DNA of 64,000 bases from Plantago ovata (Eukaryota > Streptophyta > Magnoliopsida > Lamiales > Plantaginaceae), in NCBI GenBank assembly GCA_028274465.1, contig CM051455.1:49701351-49765350 (forward strand), given 5' to 3'. The notes under the pieces are model-generated. The model did not search any database. It saw only the letters and a list, made by a program, of their open reading frames with translations, and had not been told where the DNA came from. Position numbers and translations under genes: made by a program. Shown piece by piece: positions 48,454 through 61,130 of the stretch. Numbering within the stretch: the stretch's first letter is position 1; every line of letters begins with the position of its first letter.

Positions 48454-49650
48454 GAGGTGGATTAGTTGTTTGTCTTAGAGGTGGATTAATCATAGATAGA
48501 TGTTTATTACTGGTGACTAAATTTGGAATGGATGGTTTCTTTGTTTCTATCAGTTATGTTTCTATTTTGGGATAATAGTTTAGTTGTTTAATTTGTTCAT
48601 TGAGGGCACAATCTTTGTCATATTTTGTTGGTTAAACCTCCATACTTCTTCACTTTTTACCAAGTAAAGGTTTCTCTCATTCGCTATCATATTTTGATGA
48701 CTTGCATATTGCGCGAATAGTTTTTGTATTTACGGTGTGCTACTTGAAGGTTTTTTAATTCCAAGTAATTTTGGAACTTTACTGTAAACATGAGTGTGTA
48801 TTATCAGTGATGAGGGTAAATTCGATCGAGGGGCTTACGATATATTCTCTCAATCCATTGAAGCGTATGGCTTCAGTATTGATGGAACACTTGGATTTCG
48901 AGCACCTACAAAGGGGGAGAGTGGAGGGAAGGAGAGGTATAATTGTTCTACCTAAGTTAGATCGATTACAATTCAATGTTCTTGGTGAGTGAAGAAATTG
49001 ACAACGTAAGTGTGGTGAGTGGAATAATGTGTGTGTTATGAGCATAATAAATGAGAGTATTTATAGAGAATACGGGTGTGGGCCCCATCTATGTCCTTGG
49101 TGTCTTCCTTGATCGGGACAATAGGGTGGGCTGTCAGTACTAGATTGTACTTTCTCTAACACCCTTGGTCTCTGTTCGTACAAGACGGAACGTAGGCTTC
49201 GACCCTGTCGTTCGCTCCTGGACTCTTCATGGTAGGTGGGTATCTTTGAACCAGGACACTTCCAAGTGTAAGTTGTCTTTCAACACCATGGATACTCTTG
49301 GAGACCTGACTATAAGAAGGGCCCAAATGGTTATAGCACAAGGGGTTGAACCTATGTGGGGCTCGTACCGACCTTGCTACCTTTGTCCCCTTATCAATTA
49401 GCTTGTGGATTAATTATGAATTCGGTGTTTAAAGCAAGGGAAGCCTCAACCTCAGATTTCGCAAAATATAAAGTTGCGTTGTGTGAATAAAATAATGTTT
49501 TATAGTCAACATAATTTGATTCAAATGAACTTTTCCCCAAAAAATAATGGGTAGTGGAGAAAAATGAAAATTCATTAAGTTAAAGGACTTTGATTCAAAT
49601 GAAATGTTCCCAAAAACCATAATGAGAAGTGGGGAAAAAAACTTAGGGTT
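48454..49650. other. 3' region and possible LTR remnant
   Basis: After the EDL3-like 3' region, the segment from about 48800 to 49420 has LTR-like composition. On the minus strand it shows TTCTCTATAAATACTC (TATA box at about 49057) and a left end TGATAAGGGG. No target duplication was found, so this is only a suspicion. Confidence 0.35.
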
Positions 49651-49652
49651 AA

Positions 49653-49772
49653 GGACTTACCGGGCTGATTATGTTAGTACTATAAATTGGGAATGGGGAA
49701 AAAAATATTGGGGGACTTACCGGGCTGACTATGTTAGTACTATAAATTGGGAATGGGGAAAAAAATATTGGG
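49653..49772 (+). repeat. 60-bp tandem duplication
   Basis: Two head-to-tail copies with an exact 60-base period (GGACTTACCGGGCTGA...AATATTGG), differing at about one position. It lies on the 3' side of the tRNA-Trp gene, and its A-runs read as T-runs on the tRNA strand. Confidence 0.9.
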
Positions 49773-49809
49773 GTAATGTAGAAAATATTGGGGTAATTGT
49801 TCGGGATTT

Positions 49810-49881
49810 TGAACCCGACGTGAATCGAACACGCAACCTTCTGATCTGGAGTCAGACGCGCTACCATTGCGCCACGGATCC
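49810..49881 (-). tRNA. tRNA-Trp (CCA anticodon)
   Basis: 72 bases, read on the minus strand from 49881. The acceptor 5' arm GGATCCG pairs (with G-U wobbles) with CGGGTTC at the 3' end. The A box is TGGCGCAATGG, the anticodon loop CTGACTCCAGATC carries CCA, and the B box is TGTTCGATTCA. There is no intron, as usual for nuclear plant tRNA-Trp. A T-run about 50 bases downstream (49759-49765, T on the minus strand) could end Pol III transcription. Confidence 0.97.
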
Positions 49882-51645
49882 CCTTGTTTCTATTTGGCAT
49901 AATTAATTTATATAATCCTTATTACGGTTTCAAAGACCGCGGTACAAAGTACACTAGGCCTTAAAACAGAAACAAACTAGATTTAAATTTGATCCACATC
50001 AAATCCGAACTGCGATGGAAGGAAAAGTTACATGTATACACCCTATATCATTAATTAATTACCAAATCACAAATAAATATGTGCTCCGATAGTTTAAGAT
50101 ACTTATAACCTCCACGTCTTCGTTATCGACATGCGTGATGCAACAACGTCAAGACGGGAGCTGTGGACCTTTTTGAATCCATTAATGTGGACGTTGATTA
50201 GTAATTAAGGATCAAGTTCAAATCAGAATTAGGGAGAATTGGTGATCATACAGTTTAAATGTGCTGATTATAAGTTGATTTAGCACTACTTGCGTAGACA
50301 GTGGTCAATTGGTGATCATACAGGTTATATATAAGAGAACTCGATCGATTGACATTTAGGGAGAATAATAAACTTATAAATGTGAATACATATGTATGAA
50401 TGTATCATCAAGTGCAATGTAATGCCTCCATTTGTCCCCTTTCTTTAAACTCAATGACCGGACACATTGGAGAATTTTTAATTTAAAAACGATTTCCACC
50501 ATAAATTTGAGATTATTGGTAAAGTTAGAATTTTTAATGGCATCATGGTGTTTATGTTTAAATCCCAACAAGCTCTGTCGATTCCAGTTCTATTCATATT
50601 AAATTTCTACTTAATGGAACCTCAAGTATTTATATATATTCATAGCATAAACAGTATATGTCGCGAATAAGGATTGTATATATAGCACTATATGCAACCT
50701 TAAAAGAAAAGAAAAAAGTTGTTATAGAGAACTGATTATGCAAAAAAAAATTGTGTTTTTACTTTCTAAAGAGGACAAGTCACATCACATCTAATATGAA
50801 CCTTGCTTTGTCGTCGAAATGACACGGGGAATGTAATGCCGTCATTTCTTTGGCAAGCCAATATTGTAACAACCTTGTAATGTTATTTATGTTTTTAGAG
50901 CACTCCTTATAAAGTTTATTTTGGCAAAAAAAAAAAAAAAAAAATCTCAATTAAAAAAAATCAATTGTGCATCTTCGAAATCATTTTCTGTAAGACAAGT
51001 TCTATACCAATTAATCATAATCAGTTATCACCGGAAAAATATTTCACTATAAACTTCTCCTGGCTGAAAATACAGTTGATCATCCATCGCATATCATCCT
51101 TGAGGACTGTCGTACCTTCAAGCATCTTCCTTAACTACAAGAGACAGAGTTGCGACATACCATACCAGACGCGGTGAAAATGCGTGTGCAGATTTCTTAG
51201 CTAAGATGTGAGAATTGTTGTTTACTCACATACGATCTATCTCACTCTCTATTAACACACGTGGGATGCAGGTTGGCATAATATATGATAATACACACTC
51301 ATAATGTTACACACATAACACTGGGAGTTCTTCAAAGCACGACAATCCCCCGAAAGGGCCCACACACTTCATAGGTATATCGATGAGCTCAAATATACAT
51401 TTAACCATGCTTTTCACAAATCACTTTTCACACACATCACACACACACCAAAAATAGCTTTTGGGTTCAAGTTGATGGAACTTTACTAGTCGTAATTTTA
51501 TTTTGGACAGAGCTAATATATGGGTCAAGGTAACCGGTATATATCTCCTTGGCAATACAATAGTATAAAATTTATGCAAAAATTAAAGTCTTAAAGAATA
51601 GAATGAATTTACAAAATTATGTCTTTTATTAGTTTTAGAAAATGA
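49882..51645. other. Intergenic, no gene seen
   Basis: AT-rich DNA. AGAGCACTCCTTATAAAG at about 50899 resembles one end of a Tourist-like MITE, without a partner. No supportable coding frame. Confidence 0.5.

Positions 51646-51740
<95 letters not shown>
51646..51740. repeat. (ATT)n microsatellite, about 31 units
   Basis: An uninterrupted ATT run of about 95 bases. It makes a poly-asparagine frame on the minus strand that is not a gene. It lies some 100-150 bases upstream of the presumed transcribed leader of the OSCA1-like gene. Confidence 0.98.
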
Positions 51741-51741
<1 letters not shown>

Positions 51742-51819
51742 GTAAAACCCATTTATTATGGGGGCATAATGGTAAAAAATAACCATTCAAAATTTTCTTG
51801 TTCAATTCCTCCAGGGTGG

Positions 51820-52322
51820 CATATATAACAACGTATAATAACAACAACATTAGAAACAAACCAACAAGGCCAAGAAAGAACAACAACATTTTTTGGCCGT
51901 CCTCGGAGCTCCTTGCCTGCTCCGCCAATTTACGGCTGCCGCGAAACCGCTTATCTACGGCAAGGAGTTTCCGACCATTTCTCTGTTTTCTTGGTTCCTC
52001 AACAACATTCATCAAGGTATTCATAATTTCACACACATTTTTCTAAAAATTGTTTCCATGGTCATTGTTCATTGAGGTAATCATAATTTCATACAGAATG
52101 CTTTTAGCCCTCCTTTTGCATATTATACATGCTGCATAGCTTGGTTAATGTTTTATGATTATTCCTACGGTTAAATAAATCGATGCTAAAATTTCTGAAT
52201 TTATTCATCAAATTTGAGCCATGTGGGTATATCAACAGAGTCCCTTCGAAATGTTCAACAACGTAGATTTTCGTTTTTTCCTGTTGCAGGTTTAACAATC
52301 ATAATCTTCACGCGCGATCATC
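51820..52322 (+). promoter_or_regulatory. OSCA1-like 5' leader with an intron
   Basis: A less AT-rich stretch at about 51820-52016 ends in ATCAAG|GTATTC, a plausible donor. TTTTCCTGTTGCAG, ending at 52289, is a good acceptor, followed by 33 bases to the ATG. This suggests a leader intron at 52017-52289. The leader's transcription is inferred. Confidence 0.55.
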
Positions 52323-55300
52323 ATGGCTAGCGTTCAAGATATAGTAGTCGCGGCTTCTATCAACCTTACATCAGCAATTCTGTTTCTCCTAGGATTCGCC
52401 TTCTTACGACTTCAGCCTATAAATGACAGAGTCTATTTTCCGAAATGGTACCTGAAAGGTATCAGAGCAAGTCCAAAGAGTTCTGGCCCTGCGGTAAAGA
52501 AGTTCATCAATCTAGACTTCAGAACCTACTTGAGATTCTGGAACTGGATGCCTGCTGCGTTACATATGCCTGAGGCGGAGCTCATAGATCACGCAGGGCT
52601 TGATTCTGCTGTCTATGTGAGGATTTACCTTCTGGGGTAAGTGACAATATTTCTTGAACTTCTCAGTTATTCCTGGACTTTACGGTCCTTGTGTGTCAAT
52701 CTCATAACAATTCTTCGTTGCAGGTTGAAACTCTTTGTTCCTATGGCTGTACTTGCTTTCGCAGTTTTGGTGCCTATCAACTGGACCGGCTCGACTTTAG
52801 ATGATATGAAGGGTTTAACATACAGTGACATTGACAAGCTTTCAATATCCAACATTCCCCCAGGGTCGTTGAGGTAAGGGTTCGTTTCAATTGGCTTGGT
52901 TTAGCACATACTGTACTCAGTCTCAAATCACATTGGGTTTGACATGTTTCTGTTGTCATCCTATCTTCTTCAGGCTCATAGCACACATACTAATGGCATA
53001 TGTCTTCACATTCTGGACTTTATACTGCCTTTACAAAGAATACAAGATTGTGTCCAACCAAAGACTGCAATTCCTAGCTTCAGCAAAACGGAGTCCAGAT
53101 CAATTCACTGTGAGTATATAAAACATCACATTGTTCTCTATCTAAAAGTGCACCGTCCGCTAAGTTCTGAGAATGTCAAATTTATCTTCGTTCTCAGGTT
53201 CTCGTGAGAAATGTTCCTCACGATGCAGATGAATCAGTGAGTGAGCATGTGGAGCATTTCTTCTGTGTAAACCACCCAAATGATTATCTCACGCATCAGG
53301 TTTGAATTTGTGTTACCTTCAGTATATATGCAGAACAACAGGCAATATGCATTTATGAACATGAATAGAAAAAAGAGTGAACTTGGCCAATCTGGATTGT
53401 TGATCATCTGTCAATAAATGTCTTGCAGGTTGTGCATAACGCGAACAACCTTTCAAAATTGATTGCGAAAAAGAAGACTTTGCACAACTGGGCTACTTAC
53501 TACAACACTAGACATGAGAGGAACCCAAAAACAAGACCAAGAACAAGGGTACTTTCCCTTGCACTTCAATGTTGCAGTTTCTTCATCTGCGTCTACTGAT
53601 ACATGCATTGTTTTGGTCTTATATATTTAATATATATAGACAGGTTTATGGGGAATGATAGGAAAATCTGTGGATGCTATTGATCACTATACAGTGGAGC
53701 TGGAGAAAATAACCAAAGAAGTAAGTATGCTGAGAATTGTGCCATCTATGGTTTTATAGCTATTTTGATGTCAATAAAAACTCTTTTAAATGTAGTATTC
53801 AGTAAGTTAAAAATATTCTTGAAGTGACAGAACAAAATGAAAGTGTATCATGACAAGTAACCAAGCTAACATTATCAGCCCGGCAGATATGAAATCCTTA
53901 AACAGCCACTTGGCTAGCTAGTTTAGGAATACTTACCTTTTGATCACTTGTTATTGAATACAGGAAGATGAAGAAAGGCAAAGAATCAAGGAAGATCCAA
54001 AGTCCATAGTTCCTGCAGCATTTGTTTCATTCAGTTCTCGATGGGGAGCAGCTGTTTGTGCCCAAACTCAACAATCAAACAATCCGACGGTTTGGTTGAC
54101 AGATTGGGCTCCAGAGCCAAGGGATATCTACTGGGAGAATCTTTCAATACCATTCGTACAACTCGCTGTCAAAAGGCTGCTGGTGGGTGTCGCTACCTTT
54201 TTCCTCACATTCTTCTTCATGATCCCCATAGCAATCGTGCAATCCATAGCAAGCATTGACGGAATTGTAAAGATGCTTCCTTTTCTCAAACCAGTTATTG
54301 AAGCGTAAGACAACATTCCTCTTCTCAAGCTTCTCTTTATTCTTTTTCCTCCCCCACCCCCCAAGAAACAGACGGAAATGCATAACATGATTCCATGCTT
54401 AGTTAAGGACCGTAACGTTTATGGTCTGTCTTTTAGGACCCTTTACAACCTTGGTTTTATCTGTACCCTGAACTGTAACTAAGATATGTCATTTCAGGGA
54501 AGCTGTTAAGGCTGTTATTCAGGGTTTCCTTCCTGGAATTGCGCTGAAGATATTTCTTGCACTCCTTCCATCAATTCTCATGACATTGTCAAAGATAGAG
54601 GGTCATGTCTCTCTTTCCTCCCTGGACAGGAAATCAGCAGGCAGATATCACTTGTTTGTACTTGTCAATGTCTTTTTCGGAAGTATCATCACGGGAGCAG
54701 CATTCCAGCAGCTCCAAATGTTTCTTAACCAGCCCCCATCAGAGTACGCTAAACCTTTCCTTTTACTTTCTTTGATAGTGCTGTAATGGTCCAGGTAGAT
54801 CTCATGAAGTACAATACTAGAAGAACACAGTCATTGCTCCAAAGTGTCATTCCTAATGATGCATCAAATTCTGCCAACTTGCAGAATTCCGAAAACAATT
54901 GGCGTTGCCATTCCAATGAAAGCTACTTTCTTCATTACTTACATCATGGTTGATGGTTGGGCTGGTGTTGCAGCAGAGATCCTGCGGTTGGTTCCTTTGA
55001 TAGTATTCCACCTCAAGAATACGTTCTTGGTAAAGACAGAAGCAGACAGGGAACATGCAATGAATCCTGGCAGTGTAAACTTCTCCCAGTCAGAACCTCG
55101 CATACAGCTATACTTCTTACTTGGGCTCGTATACGCATGCATCACACCCTTCATTTTACCTTTCATCATTCTCTTTTTTGCCTTCTCCTACCTGGTATTC
55201 CGTCACCAGGTATGACCTGTTTATGGTTTAAAATTCACAGAGAAGTTAATAAATATGTCGATTTTTAAGTGAATCATGGTTTTCCCATTTGCAGATCATC

Positions 55301-56119
55301 AATGTATATAATCAAGAGTATGAAAGTGGAGCTAAATTTTGGCCAGATGTGCATCGTCGTGTCATTATAGGTCTTGTGATATCACATGTTCTGCTGATCG
55401 GGCTGCTTAGCACAAAACAAGCTGCACAGTCGACTCCTTTGCTGCTCGTACTTCCTATCGTGACCATATGGTTTCATCGATTTTGTAAGGCGAGATTCGA
55501 GTCAGCATTTGTGAAGTTCCCACTTCAGGTTACTGCTGGTCTTTCATCTCTTTACAAACTTAATCATCACCTGAATGCATGACATGATATCTTTTGCATG
55601 ATCAATATGTTATTCAGTACTTTTGTAAACTACGCCGTAGCTTTTAACTTATTTCTAGCAAGGTAAAGTAAACCTTTAGCATCTACAGACACTATGGCTG
55701 CAGCTTTATTTCTAAGTACTCCACAACTCCTGTCCTAGCAAACACAGCTCCTAACTTTAAGTAAACATCATTCTTATAGCAAATGCATGTTCAGAAAACT
55801 ACAACAGCGAATTCTGCACATAACATAACTTACCAAAGTTGATAATGGTGTTACTTTGGTGAATGAACAGGATGCGATGGTGAAGGACACACTAGAAAGG
55901 GCTACAGAGCCAAACTTGGACTTGAAAGCTTACTTACAAGATGCTTACATGCACCCAGTATTCAAAGATACTGAGTTTGACAGACCAGAAGCAATAAATG
56001 ACGAGGAGAACAATCCCCTTATCGCTACAAAGAGAAAACATTCCGTAAAAGATCGCAAAGATGAAATAGGCACCATAATAAGGGATACTGTATTAGAAGA
56101 ACTAACTTCATATTTGTGA
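52323..56119 (+). CDS. OSCA1: CSC1-like/OSCA1 hyperosmolality-gated calcium-permeable channel
   Basis: Eleven coding exons: 52323-52636, 52724-52873, 52974-53109, 53198-53299, 53429-53548, 53640-53720, 53964-54304, 54498-54743, 54885-55209, 55295-55528 and 55871-56119. They total 765 residues, near the 770 of Arabidopsis OSCA1. The family forms dimeric mechanosensitive cation channels related to TMEM16/TMC proteins, with 11 membrane helices. Signatures are FAFLRLQPINDRVYFPKWYL at the N terminus, ELIDHAGLDSAVYVRIYLLG, FTVLVRNVPHDADESVSEHV (start of the cytosolic domain), PTVWLTDWAPEPRDIYWENL, PKTIGVAIPMKATFFITYIM, VDGWAGVAAEILRL, and KDTLERATEPNLDLKAYLQD at the C terminus. All joins keep frame and splice sites are canonical. 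Likely plasma membrane. Confidence 0.95.
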
Positions 56120-56419
56120 GGATTTTACCTGACAGTTTCCCTGCTTTGGTCACTTGTGCAGTTGTGCAGCTTTATCCCCTAGAATATATGTCAATATTAG
56201 GAGAATGATTTTAAGCTCACCAGACGGCTTACAGAAGTCAAGATAAGATGACAATAGAGGTCAGTTACATGTTTTGTCTGTTGCTGTAATACACATATTT
56301 GTAATAGCGATCTTGGATTACGAGCATGTTGAGTAGCACAGGAAACTCACAATTTTTTCATTTCTTGTTACAAGATTTTTGATAATCCTCAAAATTACAT
56401 ACTATTCACTATAGCTTGT

Positions 56420-58670
56420 CTACCATGTTAAATTGATAGCCAAGTCCAGAAGAGATTCTACTTGGCGCATTGCTCGTTGTTTCTCTTGCTGCTTTAATCT
56501 ACTGGCAACTGATTCAGCATCAAGCCTTTGTGTACTTTGTGCATTGTACCATTCAGATCGAACCTCTTGCAGCAGTTCATCTACTTCTCGTACAAAATCT
56601 ACTCTAAAAATAACATCGTCAGCCTCAATGTTTGGTCTCAAGGGTCCTTGATGCTAAACAAAAAGAAACAACTATTTCAGTCTTCAGAGTTCAGTCTCAC
56701 AACATACTTATAGTGAACACTTATTAAGAAATGTACACTTACAGTGAACATAGTGGATGATTTACCTTATCAATGTCAAACCCAGCTGGCACAAGAATGC
56801 TGAATGGATCTTCTCGGGGGAAAGTCTCGATCATGAGCTTTTTGCATGCTTTCAGCCAACCTTCATCATCAAATCCATCATGCATATTCAAGAGATCATT
56901 AAGTAACCTCATTGCTGGAGTAGCCTCACGTTTTAAAATTTCAGCCTATAACATGCGAGACAGACAGAAAGCCTACCAAATTATAATTGATGTACACGAA
57001 AGGAGAAAGGGTGCTCAATGCCCTTTAGGACATTCTACTCTATCAATATATTCAGAAGTGAAATACAGAAGATTAAGAAACAAAATTTGACCAAAAATTA
57101 ATACCTCGACTCTCCTGTACAACAGATCGAGACTTCTGATAGCATCTTTTTCATCCTGAAGGCACACGGAAAAAATAACCATAAGAAATGATAGATAAGT
57201 AAGTCATAAGTCTTTAACTACACAGAATCACATCAGCTAACCTAACCATAACTCCATAAGATGTACTACTAACTTTAATATGCACAAGGGCAACATTATG
57301 AAATCTTTCCTTGCCAGCAGCTTACATGGATTGCAAAATTTATCCTGGAGAGGACACAATTATTCATCTCCTCTCACACACCAAACCGAAGAAAGGAGCT
57401 ACATGCTTAATTAACACTATATGCAATCCTCTTAAGTATTGACAAAACTGTCTTTAGAATGCTTAATGATGAAACTTTCGAAATCTTACACGCCATGCAA
57501 TTTCATTAACAAACCCCAAAGAAATTGGTTCCAACAGCAAATGATATCCCCCCCCCCTAAGTAACTTTTCCTCAACTAAACTAAACTATGAACTTTTCAT
57601 CAGCAAATTAATTTTTCAATCAACTAAACTTCACTCTTAGACCATAACTATGAACTTCAGGTTCAAAACTGGACTACAGAAGGTGAGAACATGACTACAC
57701 TGATGAAAGTGTTCCATACACCCTATCCAAGGCATACCAAAAGCAATAGATTGTATAATATGGTAACTCACATCACGTCGTGCAAGATCTAGACGAGTCC
57801 ATATGACCATCAGGACTAGTTCAGTTAGTTCGCCTTTTTCAGCAGCTTCCTCAATTCTCTGCAATCCAGAATAAACAACTTCATATCACTTAAGAGACTT
57901 CTATATCCATACAGGCAATTTTGGCTACCTACACTTCTACATGGCTTTCACAGAAATAAACTTCGAAGACAACAAATTCGATGCAACTTAGTCAATTAAG
58001 CAATACCTCCTCGACCTCCTCAGCCGATCTTATGAAGCTTGAGACCAACTTCTTGGCTGCAACAAGCTCCTCTTGCGGATAATCCTTAAGCGTGGAGCCA
58101 ATTTTACGGTACTCTTCGATAATCCTTTCCTCCTCGTCGTCCTCCTCTTGCCGCTTCTTCTGAAGCTCCTTATCCTTTTTTCTTTGCTGAGCTTGCCACT
58201 CCTAACCTGGAAGAGGTTAGACTAGCTCTCAAAGGAATCAAAGACAAGCAGCAGCTAACTTCTTTTCCCCTTGTCTTTTCATCAATTTTAAAATAAGTCT
58301 ACCAAATCATAACATTCATAAAGAAAGAAAAAACACCCACCACAAGAAAATAAAGAAACCATATCTATAAATGTAATACGTACATCATCATAGTATTCTT
58401 TGGGAAGGCCCTGCAAGTCTTGGTCTTCTATCTTTTTACATCTAAGCAGAGCTGAATGAAGATAAACAAGACCAATAACAACAATAAGAGCATAAAAAGA
58501 ATCAATCTTTTTGCAGTTTCGGACTAGAAATCAACAGAATCATATGAATAAAACGAAAACTTACTTCTCAAAGACTGTGGCGGCTTGAAGGGTATATGGA
58601 ATCTTGATAAAGTTGAAAACTTGGCAAGGGGTCGATGAATTGTGCAGGATAGTAAAGATGTTGCTGCCAT
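56420..58670 (-). CDS. PAC: PALE CRESS, plastid RNA/ribosome-associated protein
   Basis: Seven coding exons on the minus strand: 58670-58565, 58451-58384, 58201-58007, 57858-57772, 57155-57105, 56945-56766 and 56653-56420, giving 306 residues (Arabidopsis PAC has about 313). PAC is needed for plastid development and acts on plastid RNA, including 23S rRNA. Residues 1-40 (MAATSLLSCTIHRPLAKF...) are Ser/Arg-rich and acid-free, a transit peptide. The body matches PAC: GLPKEYYDDEWQAQQRKKDK, a charged coiled-coil stretch (EEDDEEERIIEEYRKIG), VEERIEEAAEKGELTELVLM, IRSLDLLYRRVEAEILKREA, NMHDGFDDEGWLKACKK, TFPREDPFSILVP, and QRAMRQVESLLDLAINLTW at the end. It is convergent with the OSCA1-like gene, with 300 bases between stop codons. 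Confidence 0.95.
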
Positions 58671-59292
58671 TTTTAATTTTCTCTCTTGTTTTCAGCTTCA
58701 GTAATGAAGGTTTTGCCTTAAAGGCTTAAACCCTGCTGATGCCTTAATCACTTAATTGGGCGAAATTATACTAAAATTCACTCTGAATTGAATTGTAACT
58801 CACAGGGGCTTTCCCGGAAATTTGATTTTATGAAGTAGCCCAGAAATTTGAGTTTAGTCGGAGGGGATGAAAGTCACGAAATTATACATATAGGAGTTGG
58901 GACAAAATTTTGAAAAATAATAGGTAATTTTGATTTCGAACAATCCAATGTCCACCCTTAATTCGGTCACATCACCACAAGTTTAAGACATCCACTTTTC
59001 CTAAGATTTAAATTAAAGTTTCACTAACACTCTATGCAACCGCCCACTTATGTGGTGGAAGATCGACTAGGAATGATTTAGCTTGCTCACCGCCAACTAT
59101 TTCAAATTCCTCTATATACTACTTGTAAAGTGAAATATATGGTGCATATGCTGCTGTTTTAAGTAACGCGACTATCTTTCGACGAAATGCAAAATTCCAT
59201 CCACCACTATACTTGCTCTTCAGATTAGTATATAAATGGAATAAGCAATAAAAAGGACCTATTCACCTCATGGACAGCATGGAAATCATTTA
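58671..59292. other. Upstream of PALE CRESS, no gene seen
   Basis: The first 100 bases should hold the PAC leader and promoter. No clear TATA box is seen. The rest is AT-rich without a gene. Confidence 0.45.
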
Positions 59293-59645
59293 GTGAGTGT
59301 TTGCGAATGCTTAATAAATCACTTTTGTGCTTTTGGAGTAATAAAAATAGTTTTTCAGTATTTTATTTTACAACTTCTGCTGAAAAAAGCAGGTAACCGT
59401 CAGAAGTTGAGAAGCATGTAAATTGATGCTTCTACTTGCTTTTATCAGTTCGTAATTCTTTTTAAATTGAAAATAAGTGTTTTAATTGAATTTACCAAAC
59501 ACTGTAGCTTCTACTTCTACGAGTTTAAACTGTTTTTAAAATAAAATATCAACCACCCATAACTTTTGATTAAAACCAACTTTTTTAAAACTTCTAGCAA
59601 AAGTAAGTCAAAAATACCTTTTAAAAATCATTTGCAAACACTCAC
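59293..59645. mobile_element. Tourist-like MITE
   Basis: 353 bp with ends GTGAGTGTTTGCGAATG and, inverted, GTGAGTGTTTGCAAATG (16 of 17). It is flanked by TTA at 59290-59292 and 59646-59648. GTGTTTGC-type ends plus a TTA duplication fit the PIF/Harbinger MITE group. No coding capacity. Confidence 0.82.
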
Positions 59646-59853
59646 TTAGTATTTTTGGATGGCGGTCAGATAGGAATGATATTAGTTGATCATGCGTGAC
59701 AACTTCCTTTATCTTGCCTGTAATAAGCTTTAGTGTTATTCTCTAATCTAAAATGTATACATAACTCTGTAATCAAAAGTAAAATGCCACGTAGGGAAAA
59801 AGGTAAGCTCACCTATGAAGTAAGTCCAGAACTGTGTGTTCTCTATGTGCAAA

Positions 59854-60138
59854 CAGGCCCGGCCCTGAGGGTGTGCGGGCTGCCCGACCGCTCAGGGCCT
59901 CCAAAAAATTAGGGCCCCAAATTTATAGATTGTTCATATGTATATACATTTATGATGCATACAAGTAAAGATCTTGTAGCTTGTTGGATTTAGTTAACTT
60001 TTAAGGCTTGGATTTTTGAGAGGTCGCGGGTTCAATTTTTGTTGTGTCCTTTTTCACATATATTTCTTATTTTTTCTTAAATACTTGGGCCCGTTTAAAA
60101 TTTTCGCACAGGTCCCCTAAACCTCAAGGTCGGCCCTG
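59854..60138. mobile_element. hAT-type MITE with 8-bp duplication
   Basis: 285 bp, with ends CAGGCCCGGCCCTGAGG and, inverted, CAGGGCCGACCTTGAGG. The perfect 8-bp duplication TGTGCAAA lies at 59846-59853 and 60139-60146. CAGGGCCG-type ends and 8-bp duplications mark hAT elements. A GTCGCGGGTTCAA string inside resembles a Pol III B box but has no tRNA context. Confidence 0.88.
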
Positions 60139-60152
60139 TGTGCAAATACAAC

Positions 60153-60238
60153 TATGGCAAATGCTACTGGAAACAAACCTGGTAAATTACAAAATTATGG
60201 CAAATGCTACTGGAAACAGGCCTGGTAAATTACAAAAT
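60153..60238 (+). repeat. 43-bp tandem duplication
   Basis: Two adjacent copies of a unit starting TATGGCAAATGCTACTGG, at 60153-60195 and 60196-60238, differing at about two positions. It sits just beyond the hAT MITE. Confidence 0.9.
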
Positions 60239-60360
60239 TGGAAAACACCTTCAATACAGTGATAATATCGGTTAAAATGACTATGAAATGCAATGAGGAA
60301 TTAAGGTGTCTGACCATTATCACCATCCTTTGCAATGGCGGTGAGTAATTACTAACCTAA

Positions 60361-61130
60361 AAACTTTCCTTTCAAAAAAGTGGCATCAATGAAGAGTATC
60401 GGCCGGCAGAACTTGAAGCCATCCAAGCTTGCTTTGAATGCAATGAAGAAACTAGTGAAACTCTTAGTCTCATGATCTATCAATAAATGCGTGACAGTAC
60501 CCGGGTTTGTAATCTTGCAAGCCTCACCATACCACTGAAGCTCATTGAATGATTTTGCATAGATACCATATATAGACTCTCGAGCCGATTGTAACGACCT
60601 CCACGCCTTACTATATGGAAGAGTCAGCCCCAGTTGATTTCCATAAGGTTCTTCACATCCATGCCTCCAATTTTGAGACTGTTCTTCACATTTTCCACCA
60701 CAAGTGAGTCGATCATGCCTGGTTTCAATATATGTGTGTTCGCACTCATCAATGCATCAGTACAGTTATGGACAAACACCCCAATGTTTATGATAAAAAC
60801 ACCTTCCACCCCATCTACAATCTTGGTTGTACCTGCAACTTTCTACTTACAACCACATATATCACGTTGAATGCAGTGTGCACTAACTTCATCCACATTA
60901 TTTTTGGTATACTTGATCTTGAATCCAACTTTAATCGAGCACTAAACTAATAACTCCCTAAATTGAACCCTGCCACCAAAGAATCTCTGGTCCAAGAGTT
61001 AATCATAAGGGGCATAGCACGTATTGTGGGATTTACATCATATGTAGGAATTTCTAATTCATCAGGCATATTCTACAGGCCACAGCTACTATTTTGAACA
61101 GAGTTGCCTCCACCATCTTCCCAGTTCCAA
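60361..61130 (-). pseudogene. MuDR/MULE transposase remnant
   Basis: On the minus strand, broken frames read like the central part of a MuDR transposase: KAWRSLQSARESIYGIYAKS, FNELQWYGEACKITNPGTVT, FTSFFIAFKASLDGFKFCRP and LFIDATFLKGKF (first catalytic Asp context). Upstream, a frame at 60624-60809 ends in a stop just before the ...SKAWRSL block and is one base out of phase with it. The N-terminal and C-terminal parts are missing. It is an old fragment. Terminal inverted repeats were not identified. Confidence 0.8.

Noticed and set aside
51583-51786. Poly-asparagine open frame on the minus strand
   Set aside because: It is the translation of the ATT microsatellite and has no start context or neighbouring coding sequence.
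60015-60040. A tRNA suggested by GTCGCGGGTTCAA
   Set aside because: Only a B-box resemblance inside a hAT MITE; no cloverleaf arms or A box.
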